A stretch of 64,000 bases of DNA. Source: Microbacteriaceae bacterium. GTDB lineage: Bacteria > Actinomycetota > Actinomycetes > Actinomycetales > Microbacteriaceae. Below, piece after piece: positions 42,513 through 52,396 of this stretch. The notes below the pieces were generated by a model, which worked only from the letters and a program-made list of their open reading frames with translations, was not told the origin of the DNA and ran no database searches. Position numbers and translations under genes: made by a program. The DNA lies in the NCBI GenBank assembly GCA_947452675.1, contig CANGDL010000003.1, forward strand, positions 31,409 through 95,408. Reading direction: 5' to 3'. The number at the start of each line of letters is the position of its first letter. Position 1 is the stretch's first letter.

Positions 42513-45299
42513 ATGAATCTTTTTGTGACCGCAGTCGTCGTTAGTCACGACGCCGAAGAATTCTTTGCGGCAACCGCAAAGGCAGTCGCTGGCCAAACTC
42601 GAAAACCAGATCGAATCCTGGTTGTCGACAGCTCAGAAAATGACAACAATTTTTCTCGTGAAATCTCCGTTGCTGCTGGTTTTGACTATGTCCAGGTTGC
42701 CTCGAATTCCAAACTTCAAGACTCGATCCTCGCCGCCATCGATGGCGCTTACCAACCGGGTCATTGGCTGTGGTTGTTGCACGACGACAGCGCGCCCGAG
42801 CCTTCTGCCCTGGCCGAATTAGTCGCGGCTGTTGAGATTTCACCCTCGGTCGCAATAGCTGGGCCAAAACTTGTTCGTTGGCAACAGCCGCGAATAATTT
42901 CACAAATGGGGCTTACCCTCACTCCGTCTGATGCGCCGTTCTCACCGATTTCTGATCACTTCGACCAGGGGCAGCACGATGACGTGGATGATGTCATGGC
43001 GGTCGGTACTGCAGCCTCGCTCATTCGGCTCGATGTTTTTGAACAGCTCGGCGGTTTTGATCTTCAAGCACCCTTGCTTGCTTCCGACATTGACTTCTCA
43101 ATTCGCGCTCGTTTGGCCGGGCACCGAGTAATCGTTGTGCCAAAGGCCAAGGTGCAGCACGCCGAACTTTCGCTTAGGGGCCAACGGCAACGCCGGTGGC
43201 TAGGGGCGTCCCCAAAGACTTCGATCCGCAGAGCATCGATTCATCTCAGATTCGCTTACGGGCGGGCATTTTGGCTCCCATTTTTCTGGCTATTCCTGCC
43301 CCTTACCGGTTTACTTCGTGCAATCGGTCAGATTGCCCGCAAACGTCCAGACTTTATTTGGGCAGAAGTATCTGCCTCGTTTTGGGGTTTTGTAACCGTT
43401 GGGCGTCGAATATCTTCACGTCGCAATATCTCTCGGACCAGCAAGCTGCACATCCGTGAGTTAAAAGTACTTCGTGCCACGGGCACAGAGGTCCGGGCAC
43501 ATCGCCGAGCTGATGTTGAGCGCGCAGAAGCTATTGACAACTTAAATGCCTTTGATCGAGGCGACATAGATGGCCTAACGGGGTCAATCTCGAGAGGATT
43601 CCTTGACACCGGGGGCTTCTGGTGGATGCTAGCCCTTGCCGTCGCAAGCTTCCAATGGTGGCCGCGCGACATCGCACTTACAGCCAAGGGAATCATTCCA
43701 TTGAGCGCAACCTGGTGGGATGTGTTCATGCGGGCAGGTGCCAGTTATCAACCGATTGGTTTAGGGTTCTACGGCCCTAGCGACCCTTTTGCATGGGTGC
43801 TAACTGGTTTAGCAGGCCTCACTTTTTGGGCTCCCTCACTCTCGATCGCCATCCTCGTCTTCGTCGTGAAGCCTCTGGCCTTTATCGGTGCATGGAAGTT
43901 GGCCGCTCAGGTGAGCAATGCCACTTGGATCCGAGTTGTGGCCGGATTGGGTTTTGCGTTCTGGCCTGCGCTGGCGCTTGCGCAGCAAGAAGGTCGTCTT
44001 TCTGCCCTTATTTCGGGCCTATTATTGCCCTGGCTCACCATTGCACTCCTCCGAGTGGCGCAGCTAGGAAAAACGGCCAAAAACTCCGCCAAATCGTGGA
44101 CCTGGGTCGCCACTGCCGGTCTGCTCACCGCGATGGTAGGGGCTTCGACTCCAAATCTGGTCCCGTTGATAGTCGTTGTAATCGTGCTATTGGCAATTTT
44201 CAGAGTTCGGAGATTTGGCTACCTAATTTGGGTCGGGTTGCCGATCGCCGCTATTTTCGGGCCAACCACTCTTTTTTATGTGGTGGGCCTCGCTCATCCT
44301 CTCGCTCTCCTTGCTGATCCTGGCTTCGCTGAGCCTTCCGCTGGGGCTCCTTTCCTTTCGCTGGCTGGCTTGTTTGTCTGCGGCGGAGTTGCGATGGTTG
44401 CCCTGTTTGCCTTGCTACGCAAGCGAGTCGGCGCAGCTTTTATCGGTTGGGCTTTGGTTTTGGTAGCGCTGCTCGCCGCCTATATCGTCGCCTGTCTAAA
44501 ATTCCCAGCCGTCGGAGTCGGTCAAGCAACTCTGGAGACGGTCAATGGCTCGCCTTCAGCTCTCCTCATTGGTGTGGGGCTGGCATTGGTGATTTTGGTA
44601 GCTATTGCCGTGGATGACATTCCTGCTAGAAACGCTCGCCGCCTTATTGCGTCGCTTACTGCTGCTTTGGTCGTCATCCCTGGCGTTGCCTTGTCCTTCA
44701 CCGCGTCTCCTCAGCTGTCCTATTCAGACGGTCGAGTTGTTCCATCGATTGTTGAGGCTGAGGCAACACAAGGTTCGAATTTGAAACTGTTGGAACTTAC
44801 GCCGAGCGTTGATTCGAGTGGGAAAAAGCGACTGGCAGCCGAATTGGTAGCGGGTGACGGGGTTCACCTTGATGACCTAAGTTTGGCTTATCGTTTTTCA
44901 ATCTCATCCCTTGCGGGGCAAAAGTATTCGCGAATAGCACAACTGGTAGCCGATCTTGTTTCAGCAAACGGCACTCCCATAGCCGGTCGTCTTCAGAGTG
45001 AGCACATCGGTTATGTTTTAGTGCCAAACGGGGCATCAGCTGAACTTGCCGACCTTGGCGTGGCCCTTGATTCGGTGTCTGAACTTGAAACGGTTGGAAC
45101 CACCGATTTCGGACGGCTCTGGAGAGTTCGTGAGCCTCAGCAAGCAACCGCGGTTGATCCTTCTTCTCCTTGGTCAATCACCAAGGGGCTCCAGGTTGCA
45201 ATCTTGTTGGGATTCCTTCTTATGGCGATACCATCGCGCACCTCGCGCCGTCGCGGTAGTGAAGAAATCTTCATTGAGTCGGGGGAGGACGCCCAGTGA
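42513..45299 (+). CDS. Giant GT2 glycosyltransferase with multi-span membrane domain
   Basis: 928 residues. The N-terminal GT2 domain (about 1-260) starts FVTAVVVSHDAEEFF, has LLHDDSAPEPSALAEL as its metal-site region and DIDFSIRARLAGHRV. Then come at least ten membrane segments (about 250-730) and an extracellular domain up to a last membrane helix near residue 905. This resembles actinobacterial wall-glycan enzymes next to whiB2. It probably transfers sugars to a lipid-linked or arabinogalactan-like polymer; the linkage is unknown. It is coupled to the DUF5719 gene by TGATG. Confidence 0.9.
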   Translation: MNLFVTAVVVSHDAEEFFAATAKAVAGQTRKPDRILVVDSSENDNNFSREISVAAGFDYVQVASNSKLQDSILAAIDGAYQPGHWLWLLHDDSAPEPSALAELVAAVEISPSVAIAGPKLVRWQQPRIISQMGLTLTPSDAPFSPISDHFDQGQHDDVDDVMAVGTAASLIRLDVFEQLGGFDLQAPLLASDIDFSIRARLAGHRVIVVPKAKVQHAELSLRGQRQRRWLGASPKTSIRRASIHLRFAYGRAFWLPFFWLFLPLTGLLRAIGQIARKRPDFIWAEVSASFWGFVTVGRRISSRRNISRTSKLHIRELKVLRATGTEVRAHRRADVERAEAIDNLNAFDRGDIDGLTGSISRGFLDTGGFWWMLALAVASFQWWPRDIALTAKGIIPLSATWWDVFMRAGASYQPIGLGFYGPSDPFAWVLTGLAGLTFWAPSLSIAILVFVVKPLAFIGAWKLAAQVSNATWIRVVAGLGFAFWPALALAQQEGRLSALISGLLLPWLTIALLRVAQLGKTAKNSAKSWTWVATAGLLTAMVGASTPNLVPLIVVVIVLLAIFRVRRFGYLIWVGLPIAAIFGPTTLFYVVGLAHPLALLADPGFAEPSAGAPFLSLAGLFVCGGVAMVALFALLRKRVGAAFIGWALVLVALLAAYIVACLKFPAVGVGQATLETVNGSPSALLIGVGLALVILVAIAVDDIPARNARRLIASLTAALVVIPGVALSFTASPQLSYSDGRVVPSIVEAEATQGSNLKLLELTPSVDSSGKKRLAAELVAGDGVHLDDLSLAYRFSISSLAGQKYSRIAQLVADLVSANGTPIAGRLQSEHIGYVLVPNGASAELADLGVALDSVSELETVGTTDFGRLWRVREPQQATAVDPSSPWSITKGLQVAILLGFLLMAIPSRTSRRRGSEEIFIESGEDAQ

Positions 45300-46678
45300 T
45301 GAAAAGAATCATTGCACTTGCTCTCGTCGTTCTGGGAATCGCGAGCCTTGTTTGGTTTGCACCAAAATTTAGCTTCACGGTGGGTGAGCTACCGAAGGCC
45401 GACACTCTAAAGGTCAAGGCTCAAAACCTAAGTCTCATTTGCCCAGGCGGGGCCTATCAAACCGGCGGCGCATCAGGGACCAAGGTGGGTGCTTTTGCCC
45501 CGGTTGGAAATCCCGAAGTCAACTCCGATTTCAACGGCCCGATTGGCACCTCGATGGTCGTTAACGGCAGCCAACTTACCGCAATAGACCCTGCCGGTAT
45601 GGCTGAACAGAATTCTTTGCTGCTTAACGCGAACCAGATCCAATCCGTCGCCGCCGATGGCCTAAGCGGTCTTACCGGCAGCGCCTGCCAACCCGCGTCA
45701 AACAACCTTTGGTTTGTTGGCGGAGACACCAGCACGGGTCGGGAATCACTCTTGATAGTGAAGAACCCAACCAAGGTCGATTCGACGGTTAGCCTTGAAA
45801 TCTTCAATCAGCGGGGCAAAATTACCGGTTCCGGCATGACTGGCATTTCCGTGCCGGCAGGCAAGACAACGGTAATTCCGCTGGCGAGCTATGTGCCAAA
45901 AACAAACACCTTCACCACACACCTAATCAGTCACGGTGGCTTAGTCGCCGCATGGCTTCAGCAGAAGACAATCCGTGGGCTAGCCACCGGTGGCGTCGAT
46001 TATGTTTCACCGGCGTCTGAATTTGGAACCACGCAGGTGATTCCAGGCGTGTTCATTCGAGGTTCGGCAGACGCTGCAAAACTTTCCAAGAACCCTGACT
46101 ACGCCGATCTTGTGCCGACCCTACGAGTGTTCGTTCCTGGTTCGAAAGCGGCGACTGTCACCGCTCAGGTGCTTGGCTCAACGCCAAAAACGTATGGCAC
46201 GGTCGTTCGGCAAACCATCGCAGGTGGCACCACTGCTGACATTGCCTTACCTGGATTGCAGGATGGCGATTTCGTCGCCATGGTCAAGTCTGATGTGCCG
46301 ATTGGTTCAGCCATTCGATTGCACCGGGTGGTCAAATCGAAGGTAGATTTCGCTTGGTTGATTGCGGCACAAGCCCAATCAAACCCGGTTGCGTTCTCTG
46401 TGCCAACCTCTGGAATTTCAAAGCTCAGCATCGCTAACCCAGAAAGCAGCCCAATTGATCTGAATCTTGTTCAGGCGGGTAAAGCGCCTGCAACATTCAA
46501 GGTGCCTGCTGACGGGCAACTCACATTGACTTTCGCGCCGGGTGCGAAGGTGCAAATCTCGGGAGGGGCAAAGGCTATTTTTGGCAACCTCATCGTTGAT
46601 GTGAGTGGTTCAATCGCAGCTATTCCACTTGTGGACTACAAGAATGCCGGCGGTCAAGTCGACGTGATGGTTCGCTAG
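45299..46678 (+). CDS. DUF5719-family exported protein
   Basis: 459 residues, start ATG at 45299 (TGATG overlap, GGGGAGG site); a GTG three bases upstream is possible. One N-terminal membrane anchor (about 5-25) is followed by an all-beta extracytoplasmic region. LWFVGGDTSTGRESLLIVKNPTKVDSTV and the VPAGKTTVIPLASYVP repeats fit the DUF5719 family, found beside whiB2-linked glycosyltransferases in actinobacteria. The function is unknown; a partner of the giant GT2 is likely given the fixed order. Confidence 0.85.
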   Translation: MKRIIALALVVLGIASLVWFAPKFSFTVGELPKADTLKVKAQNLSLICPGGAYQTGGASGTKVGAFAPVGNPEVNSDFNGPIGTSMVVNGSQLTAIDPAGMAEQNSLLLNANQIQSVAADGLSGLTGSACQPASNNLWFVGGDTSTGRESLLIVKNPTKVDSTVSLEIFNQRGKITGSGMTGISVPAGKTTVIPLASYVPKTNTFTTHLISHGGLVAAWLQQKTIRGLATGGVDYVSPASEFGTTQVIPGVFIRGSADAAKLSKNPDYADLVPTLRVFVPGSKAATVTAQVLGSTPKTYGTVVRQTIAGGTTADIALPGLQDGDFVAMVKSDVPIGSAIRLHRVVKSKVDFAWLIAAQAQSNPVAFSVPTSGISKLSIANPESSPIDLNLVQAGKAPATFKVPADGQLTLTFAPGAKVQISGGAKAIFGNLIVDVSGSIAAIPLVDYKNAGGQVDVMVR

Positions 46679-46690
46679 AGCTCATCAGAG

Positions 46691-47116
46691 TCACTCGGGC
46701 CGATATCTCTCTGGAACAAGCTCCCAAGGTTCTTTATCGATCAGGTGCGCTACTGCGGCGAAAACATATTCTTCGATGTGCATGCGTTCGTGAAGTGGGT
46801 CGGCTCTCTTTGCGTGGCCAAGGCGCTCAATCGGGACTCTGAAAAGACAAATGGTCATCTCGGCCCTTTTAGTGGCCCAGCGACGAACCGTTTTTGACTC
46901 ATCGCGAATTGCTGGAGAGTCCATCACCTGCCACTTAAGATCTGCCAATTCATCTGGCCAGGTAGCTTGTAAAAACTCGCATGTTGATGCGACGATCTGG
47001 TTGAAAGAGGCCAATCGGGTCTCCCCGTGGCGATAAAGATTACTGAGCACCGGCCTACGAATTCCGCGGCCGTGACGATCACGAAATGCGCCTCGCGAAG
47101 TGCCTTTGTCTGCCAT
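46691..47116 (-). CDS. Metallopeptidase-family (Rv3259-like) protein
   Basis: 141 residues, cytoplasmic, with an arginine-rich N-terminus (RGAFRDRHGRGIRRPVL). The middle and end (DSPAIRDESKTVRRWATK, DKEPWELVPERYRP) resemble the small metallopeptidase-family protein beside whiB2 and manB in actinobacteria. An HExxH sequence, His109-Glu-Arg-Met-His113, is present, but the surrounding residues differ from standard zincins, so activity is uncertain. TAGACT lies 6 bases before the ATG. It is convergent with the DUF5719 gene. Confidence 0.75.
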   Translation of the reverse strand: MADKGTSRGAFRDRHGRGIRRPVLSNLYRHGETRLASFNQIVASTCEFLQATWPDELADLKWQVMDSPAIRDESKTVRRWATKRAEMTICLFRVPIERLGHAKRADPLHERMHIEEYVFAAVAHLIDKEPWELVPERYRPE

Positions 47117-47122
47117 GTAGCA

Positions 47123-47128
47123 AGTCTA
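47123..47128 (-). promoter_or_regulatory. Leaderless-type -10 element of the metallopeptidase-family gene
   Basis: TAGACT on the minus strand ends 6 bases before the ATG at 47116, with no ribosome site between. Confidence 0.5.
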
Positions 47129-47204
47129 TTGTCAGCCTTTACGACCTGCTGTTTCTGAGCTCTCGCTGGTATCCTAGAGAGGTTACTTTTGAAGAACGGA
47201 ACAC

Positions 47205-48623
47205 ATGAAAATCGACTGGGATTCACTTGTCAAAACCTATGACGTCAGAGGGTTGGTTGGCACTGCGCTAACAACCGAGATCGTCACTGCTTTGGCGGCT
47301 GGTTTCGTTGATGAACTTGGCGCTGCAGGCCAAGACGTGGTGGTAGGCCACGATATGCGCGATTCTTCACCGGAGTTCGCAGATGCCTTCGCTTTGGGCG
47401 CTCAGGCTCGTGGCGCAAATGTTGTTTCAATTGGGCTTTGCTCGACTGACGAGTCTTACTTCGCGTCAGGTCTTTTCAATGCTCCGGCGGCAATGTTCAC
47501 TGCGAGCCACAATCCGGCTGCTTATAACGGCATCAAGTTTTCGCGTGCGGGCGCGAGGGGCATTAGCCTCGACACCGGTCTCGCAGCCATCCGTGACCGA
47601 GCGAAGGTTTACCTCGCCAACGGTTTGGACGAAGTTGAAAACCCAGGCTCATTTCGCGAGGAGCACATCCTTGTTCGCTACGCGAGTTACCTTCGTGAAA
47701 TGGTTAGCCTCGATGGCATCCGACCACTTCGCGTGGTTGTGGACGCGGCAAACGGCATGGGTGGCATGACCGTGCCGGCAGTGCTCGGCACCGGAACCGA
47801 TCTTCACCCACTTCCTCTTGAAATCATCCCGATGTATTTTGAGCTCGATGGAACTTTCCCGAACCACGAGGCAAATCCGCTTGACCCGAAGAATTTGGTT
47901 GATTTGCAGCGCGCAGTTGTTGAACACGGTGCTGACATCGGGCTCGCGTTCGATGGAGACGCCGATCGTGTGTTCGTAATCGATGAAAACGGCGATGCCG
48001 TCACACCTTCAGCCGTTGCGGCAATTGTGGCACGCCGCGAAATCGCTCGAGAGCAGGCGACAAACCCAGGCGCTTCAATCACCGTGCTGCATAACCTTCT
48101 TACTTCGCGAATTGTTGAAGAGGTAATCGAAGCTGATGGTGCAACGCCCGTCAAAACCCGCGTTGGTCACTCGCTTATCAAAGATAAAATGGCGGAAACC
48201 AATGCAATTTTTGGTGGCGAACACTCCGCTCACTATTACTTCAGAGATTTTTGGGGTGCCGATAATGGAATGTTGGCCGCCATGCACGTGTTGGCAGAGT
48301 TTGGAAACCAAGAGAAGCCACTCTCAGAATTTGCAAGACAATACAACCCATATTTCTTGAGCGGCGAGATCAACTCGACCGTTTCAGATGTCGCGGCCGC
48401 GAAGGCGCGCGTAGTTGAGGCTTTTGCCGATCGCGCAATCTTCGATGAGTTCGACGGCATCACAGCGCAAGGCAAGCCTGCCGAAGCTGGCCAGTGGTGG
48501 TGGTTCAACGTTCGTGCTTCGAATACTGAACCGTTGCTGCGTCTAAACGTCGAAGCCTCGAACGAAGACGCCATGACCCAGATTCGCAATGAGGTTCTCA
48601 ACCTCATCCAGCAGAAAGCCTAA
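47205..48623 (+). CDS. manB: Phosphomannomutase/phosphoglucomutase
   Basis: Interconverts mannose-6-phosphate and mannose-1-phosphate. It is 472 residues long with the active serine in TASHNP (Ser101), the metal loop FDGDADRVF, the sugar loop GGEHSAHYYF and the phosphate loop RASNTEPLLR. It heads a run of genes to secA that matches mycobacteria (manB, sahH, mtrA, mtrB, lpqB, secA1). It differs in size and motifs from the PmmB-type mutase at 8931. Confidence 0.95.
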   Translation: MKIDWDSLVKTYDVRGLVGTALTTEIVTALAAGFVDELGAAGQDVVVGHDMRDSSPEFADAFALGAQARGANVVSIGLCSTDESYFASGLFNAPAAMFTASHNPAAYNGIKFSRAGARGISLDTGLAAIRDRAKVYLANGLDEVENPGSFREEHILVRYASYLREMVSLDGIRPLRVVVDAANGMGGMTVPAVLGTGTDLHPLPLEIIPMYFELDGTFPNHEANPLDPKNLVDLQRAVVEHGADIGLAFDGDADRVFVIDENGDAVTPSAVAAIVARREIAREQATNPGASITVLHNLLTSRIVEEVIEADGATPVKTRVGHSLIKDKMAETNAIFGGEHSAHYYFRDFWGADNGMLAAMHVLAEFGNQEKPLSEFARQYNPYFLSGEINSTVSDVAAAKARVVEAFADRAIFDEFDGITAQGKPAEAGQWWWFNVRASNTEPLLRLNVEASNEDAMTQIRNEVLNLIQQKA

Positions 48624-48626
48624 AAA

Positions 48627-50102
48627 ATGTCTTCAACTCTCACCGCCTTTGATTTCAAGGTTGCCGACCTAGGCCTTGCCGAGGCAGGTCGTCACCAGAT
48701 TCGACTAGCCGAAAACGAAATGCCTGGCCTGATGTCACTTCGCCGTGAATTTGCTGCCAGCCAGCCACTCAAAGGCGCTCGCATAACCGGTTCGTTGCAT
48801 ATGACAGTTCAGACCGCGGTTCTAATCGAAACCTTGGTTGACCTTGGCGCCCAGGTTCGATGGGCATCATGCAACATCTTTTCAACCCAGGATGAAGCGG
48901 CTGCGGCCGTCGTCGTCGGCCGAACTGGAACAGTTGATGCGCCAGCCGGAACCCCGGTCTTTGCTTGGAAGGGTGAGAGCCTTGAGGAGTACTGGTGGTG
49001 CACCGACCGTATCTTCGACTGGTCTGCGGAGGCTGCTTCTGCGGGGGCGGATTTCGTAGGGCCAAATATGATTTTGGATGACGGTGGAGACGCGACTCTA
49101 TTGGTTCACAAGGGTCGTGAATTCGAACTTGCCGGAGAGGTTCCGGCCACAAAGCCAACCGACTCTGAAGAGTACGGGGTAATACTGAACTTGCTGCGAG
49201 ACAACCTGATTACCAATCCGGGTCGCTTCACCAAAATCGCCGAAGAAATCAAAGGTGTTACCGAAGAAACCACCACCGGTGTCCACCGACTTTATGAGTT
49301 CCACAAGCGCGGTGAGCTGCTTTTCCCAGCAATCAATGTCAATGACTCCGTCACCAAGTCGAAGTTCGACAACAAGTATGGAATCCGTCACTCCCTGCCC
49401 GACGGTCTGAACAGGGCAACCGACGTGCTCATCGGAGGCAAGGTTGTTTTCGTGGCGGGCTACGGCGATGTGGGCAAGGGTTCGGCTGAGGCCATGCGCG
49501 GTCAGGGCGCACGCGTGATCGTTAGTGAAATCGACCCAATCTGTGCCCTTCAGGCTGCCATGGATGGCTTCCAGGTGGCACGACTCGAGTCAGTCATTGA
49601 GACGGTCGACATCTTCGTTACCGCCACTGGAAACCAGGGCATCATCACACCTGATCACATCCAGCAGATGAAGCATCTCGCTATCGTGGCAAACGTTGGT
49701 CACTTCGACGACGAAATCGACATGGCAGGCATCAACCGCATCCCTGGCATCGAAAAGGTTGAAATAAAGCCTCAGGTGCACGAGTGGCGTTTGCCAAACG
49801 GCCGATCGGTCTTGATTTTGAGCGAGGGTCGTCTGATGAACCTTGGAAATGCGACAGGCCACCCAAGTTTTGTCATGAGCAACTCATTTGCCAATCAGGT
49901 GCTTGCTCAGATCGAAGTGTTCACCAAGGCAAGCCAATATGAACTCGGCGTTCACATTCTGCCTAAGCACCTTGACGAGAAGGTGGCACGCTTGCACCTT
50001 GACGCCTTGGGTGTTGAACTGACACAGTTGAATAAAGAGCAAGCCGATTACATCGGTGTTCCGGTAAACGGCCCTTATAAGGTCGATCACTACCGCTACT
50101 GA
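48627..50102 (+). CDS. ahcY: S-adenosylhomocysteine hydrolase
   Basis: Splits S-adenosylhomocysteine into adenosine and homocysteine, relieving inhibition of methyltransferases. It is 491 residues long, the long actinobacterial form. The NAD fingerprint is [19 protein letters not shown] near residue 275, with [14 protein letters not shown] near the N-terminus and a C-terminus [11 protein letters not shown] that closes the NAD site of the neighbouring subunit. It lies 3 bases after manB. The adenosine released can go to the adenosine deaminase encoded at 7087. Confidence 0.97.
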   Translation: MSSTLTAFDFKVADLGLAEAGRHQIRLAENEMPGLMSLRREFAASQPLKGARITGSLHMTVQTAVLIETLVDLGAQVRWASCNIFSTQDEAAAAVVVGRTGTVDAPAGTPVFAWKGESLEEYWWCTDRIFDWSAEAASAGADFVGPNMILDDGGDATLLVHKGREFELAGEVPATKPTDSEEYGVILNLLRDNLITNPGRFTKIAEEIKGVTEETTTGVHRLYEFHKRGELLFPAINVNDSVTKSKFDNKYGIRHSLPDGLNRATDVLIGGKVVFVAGYGDVGKGSAEAMRGQGARVIVSEIDPICALQAAMDGFQVARLESVIETVDIFVTATGNQGIITPDHIQQMKHLAIVANVGHFDDEIDMAGINRIPGIEKVEIKPQVHEWRLPNGRSVLILSEGRLMNLGNATGHPSFVMSNSFANQVLAQIEVFTKASQYELGVHILPKHLDEKVARLHLDALGVELTQLNKEQADYIGVPVNGPYKVDHYRY

Positions 50103-50134
50103 GCAACGGCCTAACCAGAGATAAAGGAAACTGA

Positions 50135-50815
50135 ATGTCACACAAGATTTTGGTTGTGGATGATGACAACGCCCTTCGTGAGATGGTCGGCATCGTTCTC
50201 GAATCAGAAGGTTTCACAGTTGCCTTTCACGATGCAGGCTCTGGAGCACTCGACCGATTCAATGAAGAGACCCCCGACTTAGTGCTCTTGGATGTCATGT
50301 TGCCGGGCAAGACTGGCATCGAAGTTTGCAAGGAAATTCGCTCTGTTTCGGGAACCCCAATCATCATGCTCACGGCCAAAACCGAGAGTGACGACGTCGT
50401 TCTTGGGTTAGAAGCCGGGGCAGATGACTATGTGGTCAAGCCCTTCGATCCGGGAGTCCTAACTGCGCGCATTCGTGCCCGCCTGCGTCCGATTGGCGGC
50501 GCAAGCGACGAGGGAACCGTGAAGATTGGTCCATTGGTATTAGACATCGAGGGTCACGAGGTTCGTCGTGGCCAAGAGAAGATTTCACTCACTCCACTCG
50601 AGTTCAGTTTGCTTCTCGCACTTGCCCAGAAGCCAAATCTGGTTTTCAGTCGAGCTATGTTGCTCGAAAAAGTTTGGGGTTATCGCCACAACGACGACAC
50701 CCGCCTAGTAAACGTGCATGTCCAGCGACTTCGCTCGAAGATTGAAGACGACCCAGACAACCCGAAGATTGTCACGACCGTTCGCGGTGTTGGTTACAAG
50801 GCGGGCCAGGGCTAA
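50135..50815 (+). CDS. mtrA: Response regulator MtrA
   Basis: A 226-residue OmpR-family regulator controlling cell-wall and division genes in actinobacteria. The receiver domain has DDD at 10-12-region acidic residues and phosphoacceptor Asp53 in VLLDVMLPG. The C-terminal winged helix runs from about 130 (LTPLEFSLLLALAQKP ... VNVHVQRLRSKIEDDP ... VRGVGYKAG). A TAAAGGAAA site precedes the ATG. The thymidylate kinase gene found between sahH and mtrA in mycobacteria is absent. Confidence 0.96.
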   Translation: MSHKILVVDDDNALREMVGIVLESEGFTVAFHDAGSGALDRFNEETPDLVLLDVMLPGKTGIEVCKEIRSVSGTPIIMLTAKTESDDVVLGLEAGADDYVVKPFDPGVLTARIRARLRPIGGASDEGTVKIGPLVLDIEGHEVRRGQEKISLTPLEFSLLLALAQKPNLVFSRAMLLEKVWGYRHNDDTRLVNVHVQRLRSKIEDDPDNPKIVTTVRGVGYKAGQG

Positions 50816-52396
50816 GTGCGTTTTCGTGGCGTCGCCTCTTGGGCGATAAGCCTTTTTCGGCGTTATCTTCAGGTTCGTGCGGTCTTCTCAACCGTTGTAA
50901 TTTCTGGAATAGCCCTGACTATAGTGGGTGGCTTCCTTAGCTATTCGATTGGCGGCGGCCTCTATTCGACTCGTCAAGCCCAGGTCCTATCTGAATCAGC
51001 TCGCGCTGTCGTTGAAGTACAAAACACTTTCTCTGCTTCTAGCGTGAGCAATGACGTGGCCCTCCAGACCTTAATGAACACCATTGTTCCGAGCATTGAA
51101 ACCACTGGCACCTCCAACTCCCGCAAGGTGGCACTGCTTCGAAGCCCAGGTCAGGCAACGGCACAGGTTTTGCAGAGCCCTATCTCGGCCGATCTTGACA
51201 CGGCGATTATTCCTGCAGGGCTTCGAGCGAAGGTTCGAAATTCAACCGGAAAGTTGCTCTACCAATCAATCTCGATTCCGATTGGTGACACGGAACACCC
51301 TGGGATTGTGGTCGGCGCGCCAGTTCAAATTCCTCTAGCCGGCAATTACGAGTTCTACCTAGTCTTCGACCTAAATAGCGAGCAGCAAACTCTTGACTTC
51401 GTGCAACGCACGCTCTTTTGGGGAATGTTGATCCTGTTGGCGGTCATTGGTGCCATCAGCTTCTTCGTGACCGACTGGCTGGTGAGACCGGTTCGTCTCG
51501 CGGCCGAGGTTTCAGAACAGCTTGCCGAGGGGGCACTGGACCGTCGCCTGCCAGAACGCGGTGAAGACATCATCGCAATCCTCGCCCGTTCGTTCAACAA
51601 GATGGCCCAGTCGCTACAAAGCCAAATCACACAGCTCGCCAGTTTGTCGAAGATGCAGCAGCGCTTCGTCTCTGACGTTTCGCACGAACTGCGAACTCCG
51701 TTGACCACGATCAAACTCGCTGGTGACATGATTTTTGCCGGCCGAGAAACCCTGTCACCCCCAGTCAAGCGATCCGCAGAACTTATGCACGATCAGATTG
51801 AACGATTTGAAACACTTCTAAATGACCTGCTAGAAATTTCGCGTTATGACGCTGGCGCAGTCACGGCCGATCTCGAGATGCAAGACCTAAACGGCGTAGT
51901 CGGCATGGCCATCGCTGGTATTGAACCGCTTGCTCGAAGCAAGGGTTCGGAGATTCAAATCGAAATACCGCAGGGGCCTGTCGAGGCCGAAATGGACAGC
52001 AGGCGAATCGAGCGTCTACTTCGAAACCTATTGGCAAACGCAATTGAACATGGCGAGGGTAAACCCATCCAAGTTGCAGTTGGGGTTAGCGACTCGGCTG
52101 TTGCTGTAACAGTCACGGATGCGGGTGTTGGCATGTCACGCACCGAAGTGGACAGGGTTTTCGACCGATTCTGGCGTGCAGATCCGGCCCGCAAGCGCAC
52201 CACGGGCGGCACCGGTCTAGGCTTGGCCATTTCACTTGAGGACACACACCTGCACGATGGTTGGCTGCAGGTATGGGCGAAACCAAACGAGGGCGCTTCG
52301 TTCCGTCTGACCCTGCCTCGTCGCAAGGGAATGGTATTCAGCCAATCTCCACTTCCACTTCCGCCAAAAAAGGTCAAAAAGCGAGGCGACGCATGA
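50816..52396 (+). CDS. mtrB: Sensor histidine kinase MtrB
   Basis: 526 residues starting with GTG directly after the mtrA stop. There are membrane segments near residues 25-45 and 200-220 with an outside sensor region between them, then a HAMP linker (VRPVRLAAEVSEQLAEG). The phosphorylated His is in SDVSHELRTPLTT, and the ATPase domain has NAIEHGEG, DAGVGM and GGTGLGLAIS boxes. It phosphorylates MtrA. The lipoprotein LpqB follows with a 4-base overlap, as in other actinobacteria, and modulates this kinase. Confidence 0.95.
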   Translation: MRFRGVASWAISLFRRYLQVRAVFSTVVISGIALTIVGGFLSYSIGGGLYSTRQAQVLSESARAVVEVQNTFSASSVSNDVALQTLMNTIVPSIETTGTSNSRKVALLRSPGQATAQVLQSPISADLDTAIIPAGLRAKVRNSTGKLLYQSISIPIGDTEHPGIVVGAPVQIPLAGNYEFYLVFDLNSEQQTLDFVQRTLFWGMLILLAVIGAISFFVTDWLVRPVRLAAEVSEQLAEGALDRRLPERGEDIIAILARSFNKMAQSLQSQITQLASLSKMQQRFVSDVSHELRTPLTTIKLAGDMIFAGRETLSPPVKRSAELMHDQIERFETLLNDLLEISRYDAGAVTADLEMQDLNGVVGMAIAGIEPLARSKGSEIQIEIPQGPVEAEMDSRRIERLLRNLLANAIEHGEGKPIQVAVGVSDSAVAVTVTDAGVGMSRTEVDRVFDRFWRADPARKRTTGGTGLGLAISLEDTHLHDGWLQVWAKPNEGASFRLTLPRRKGMVFSQSPLPLPPKKVKKRGDA

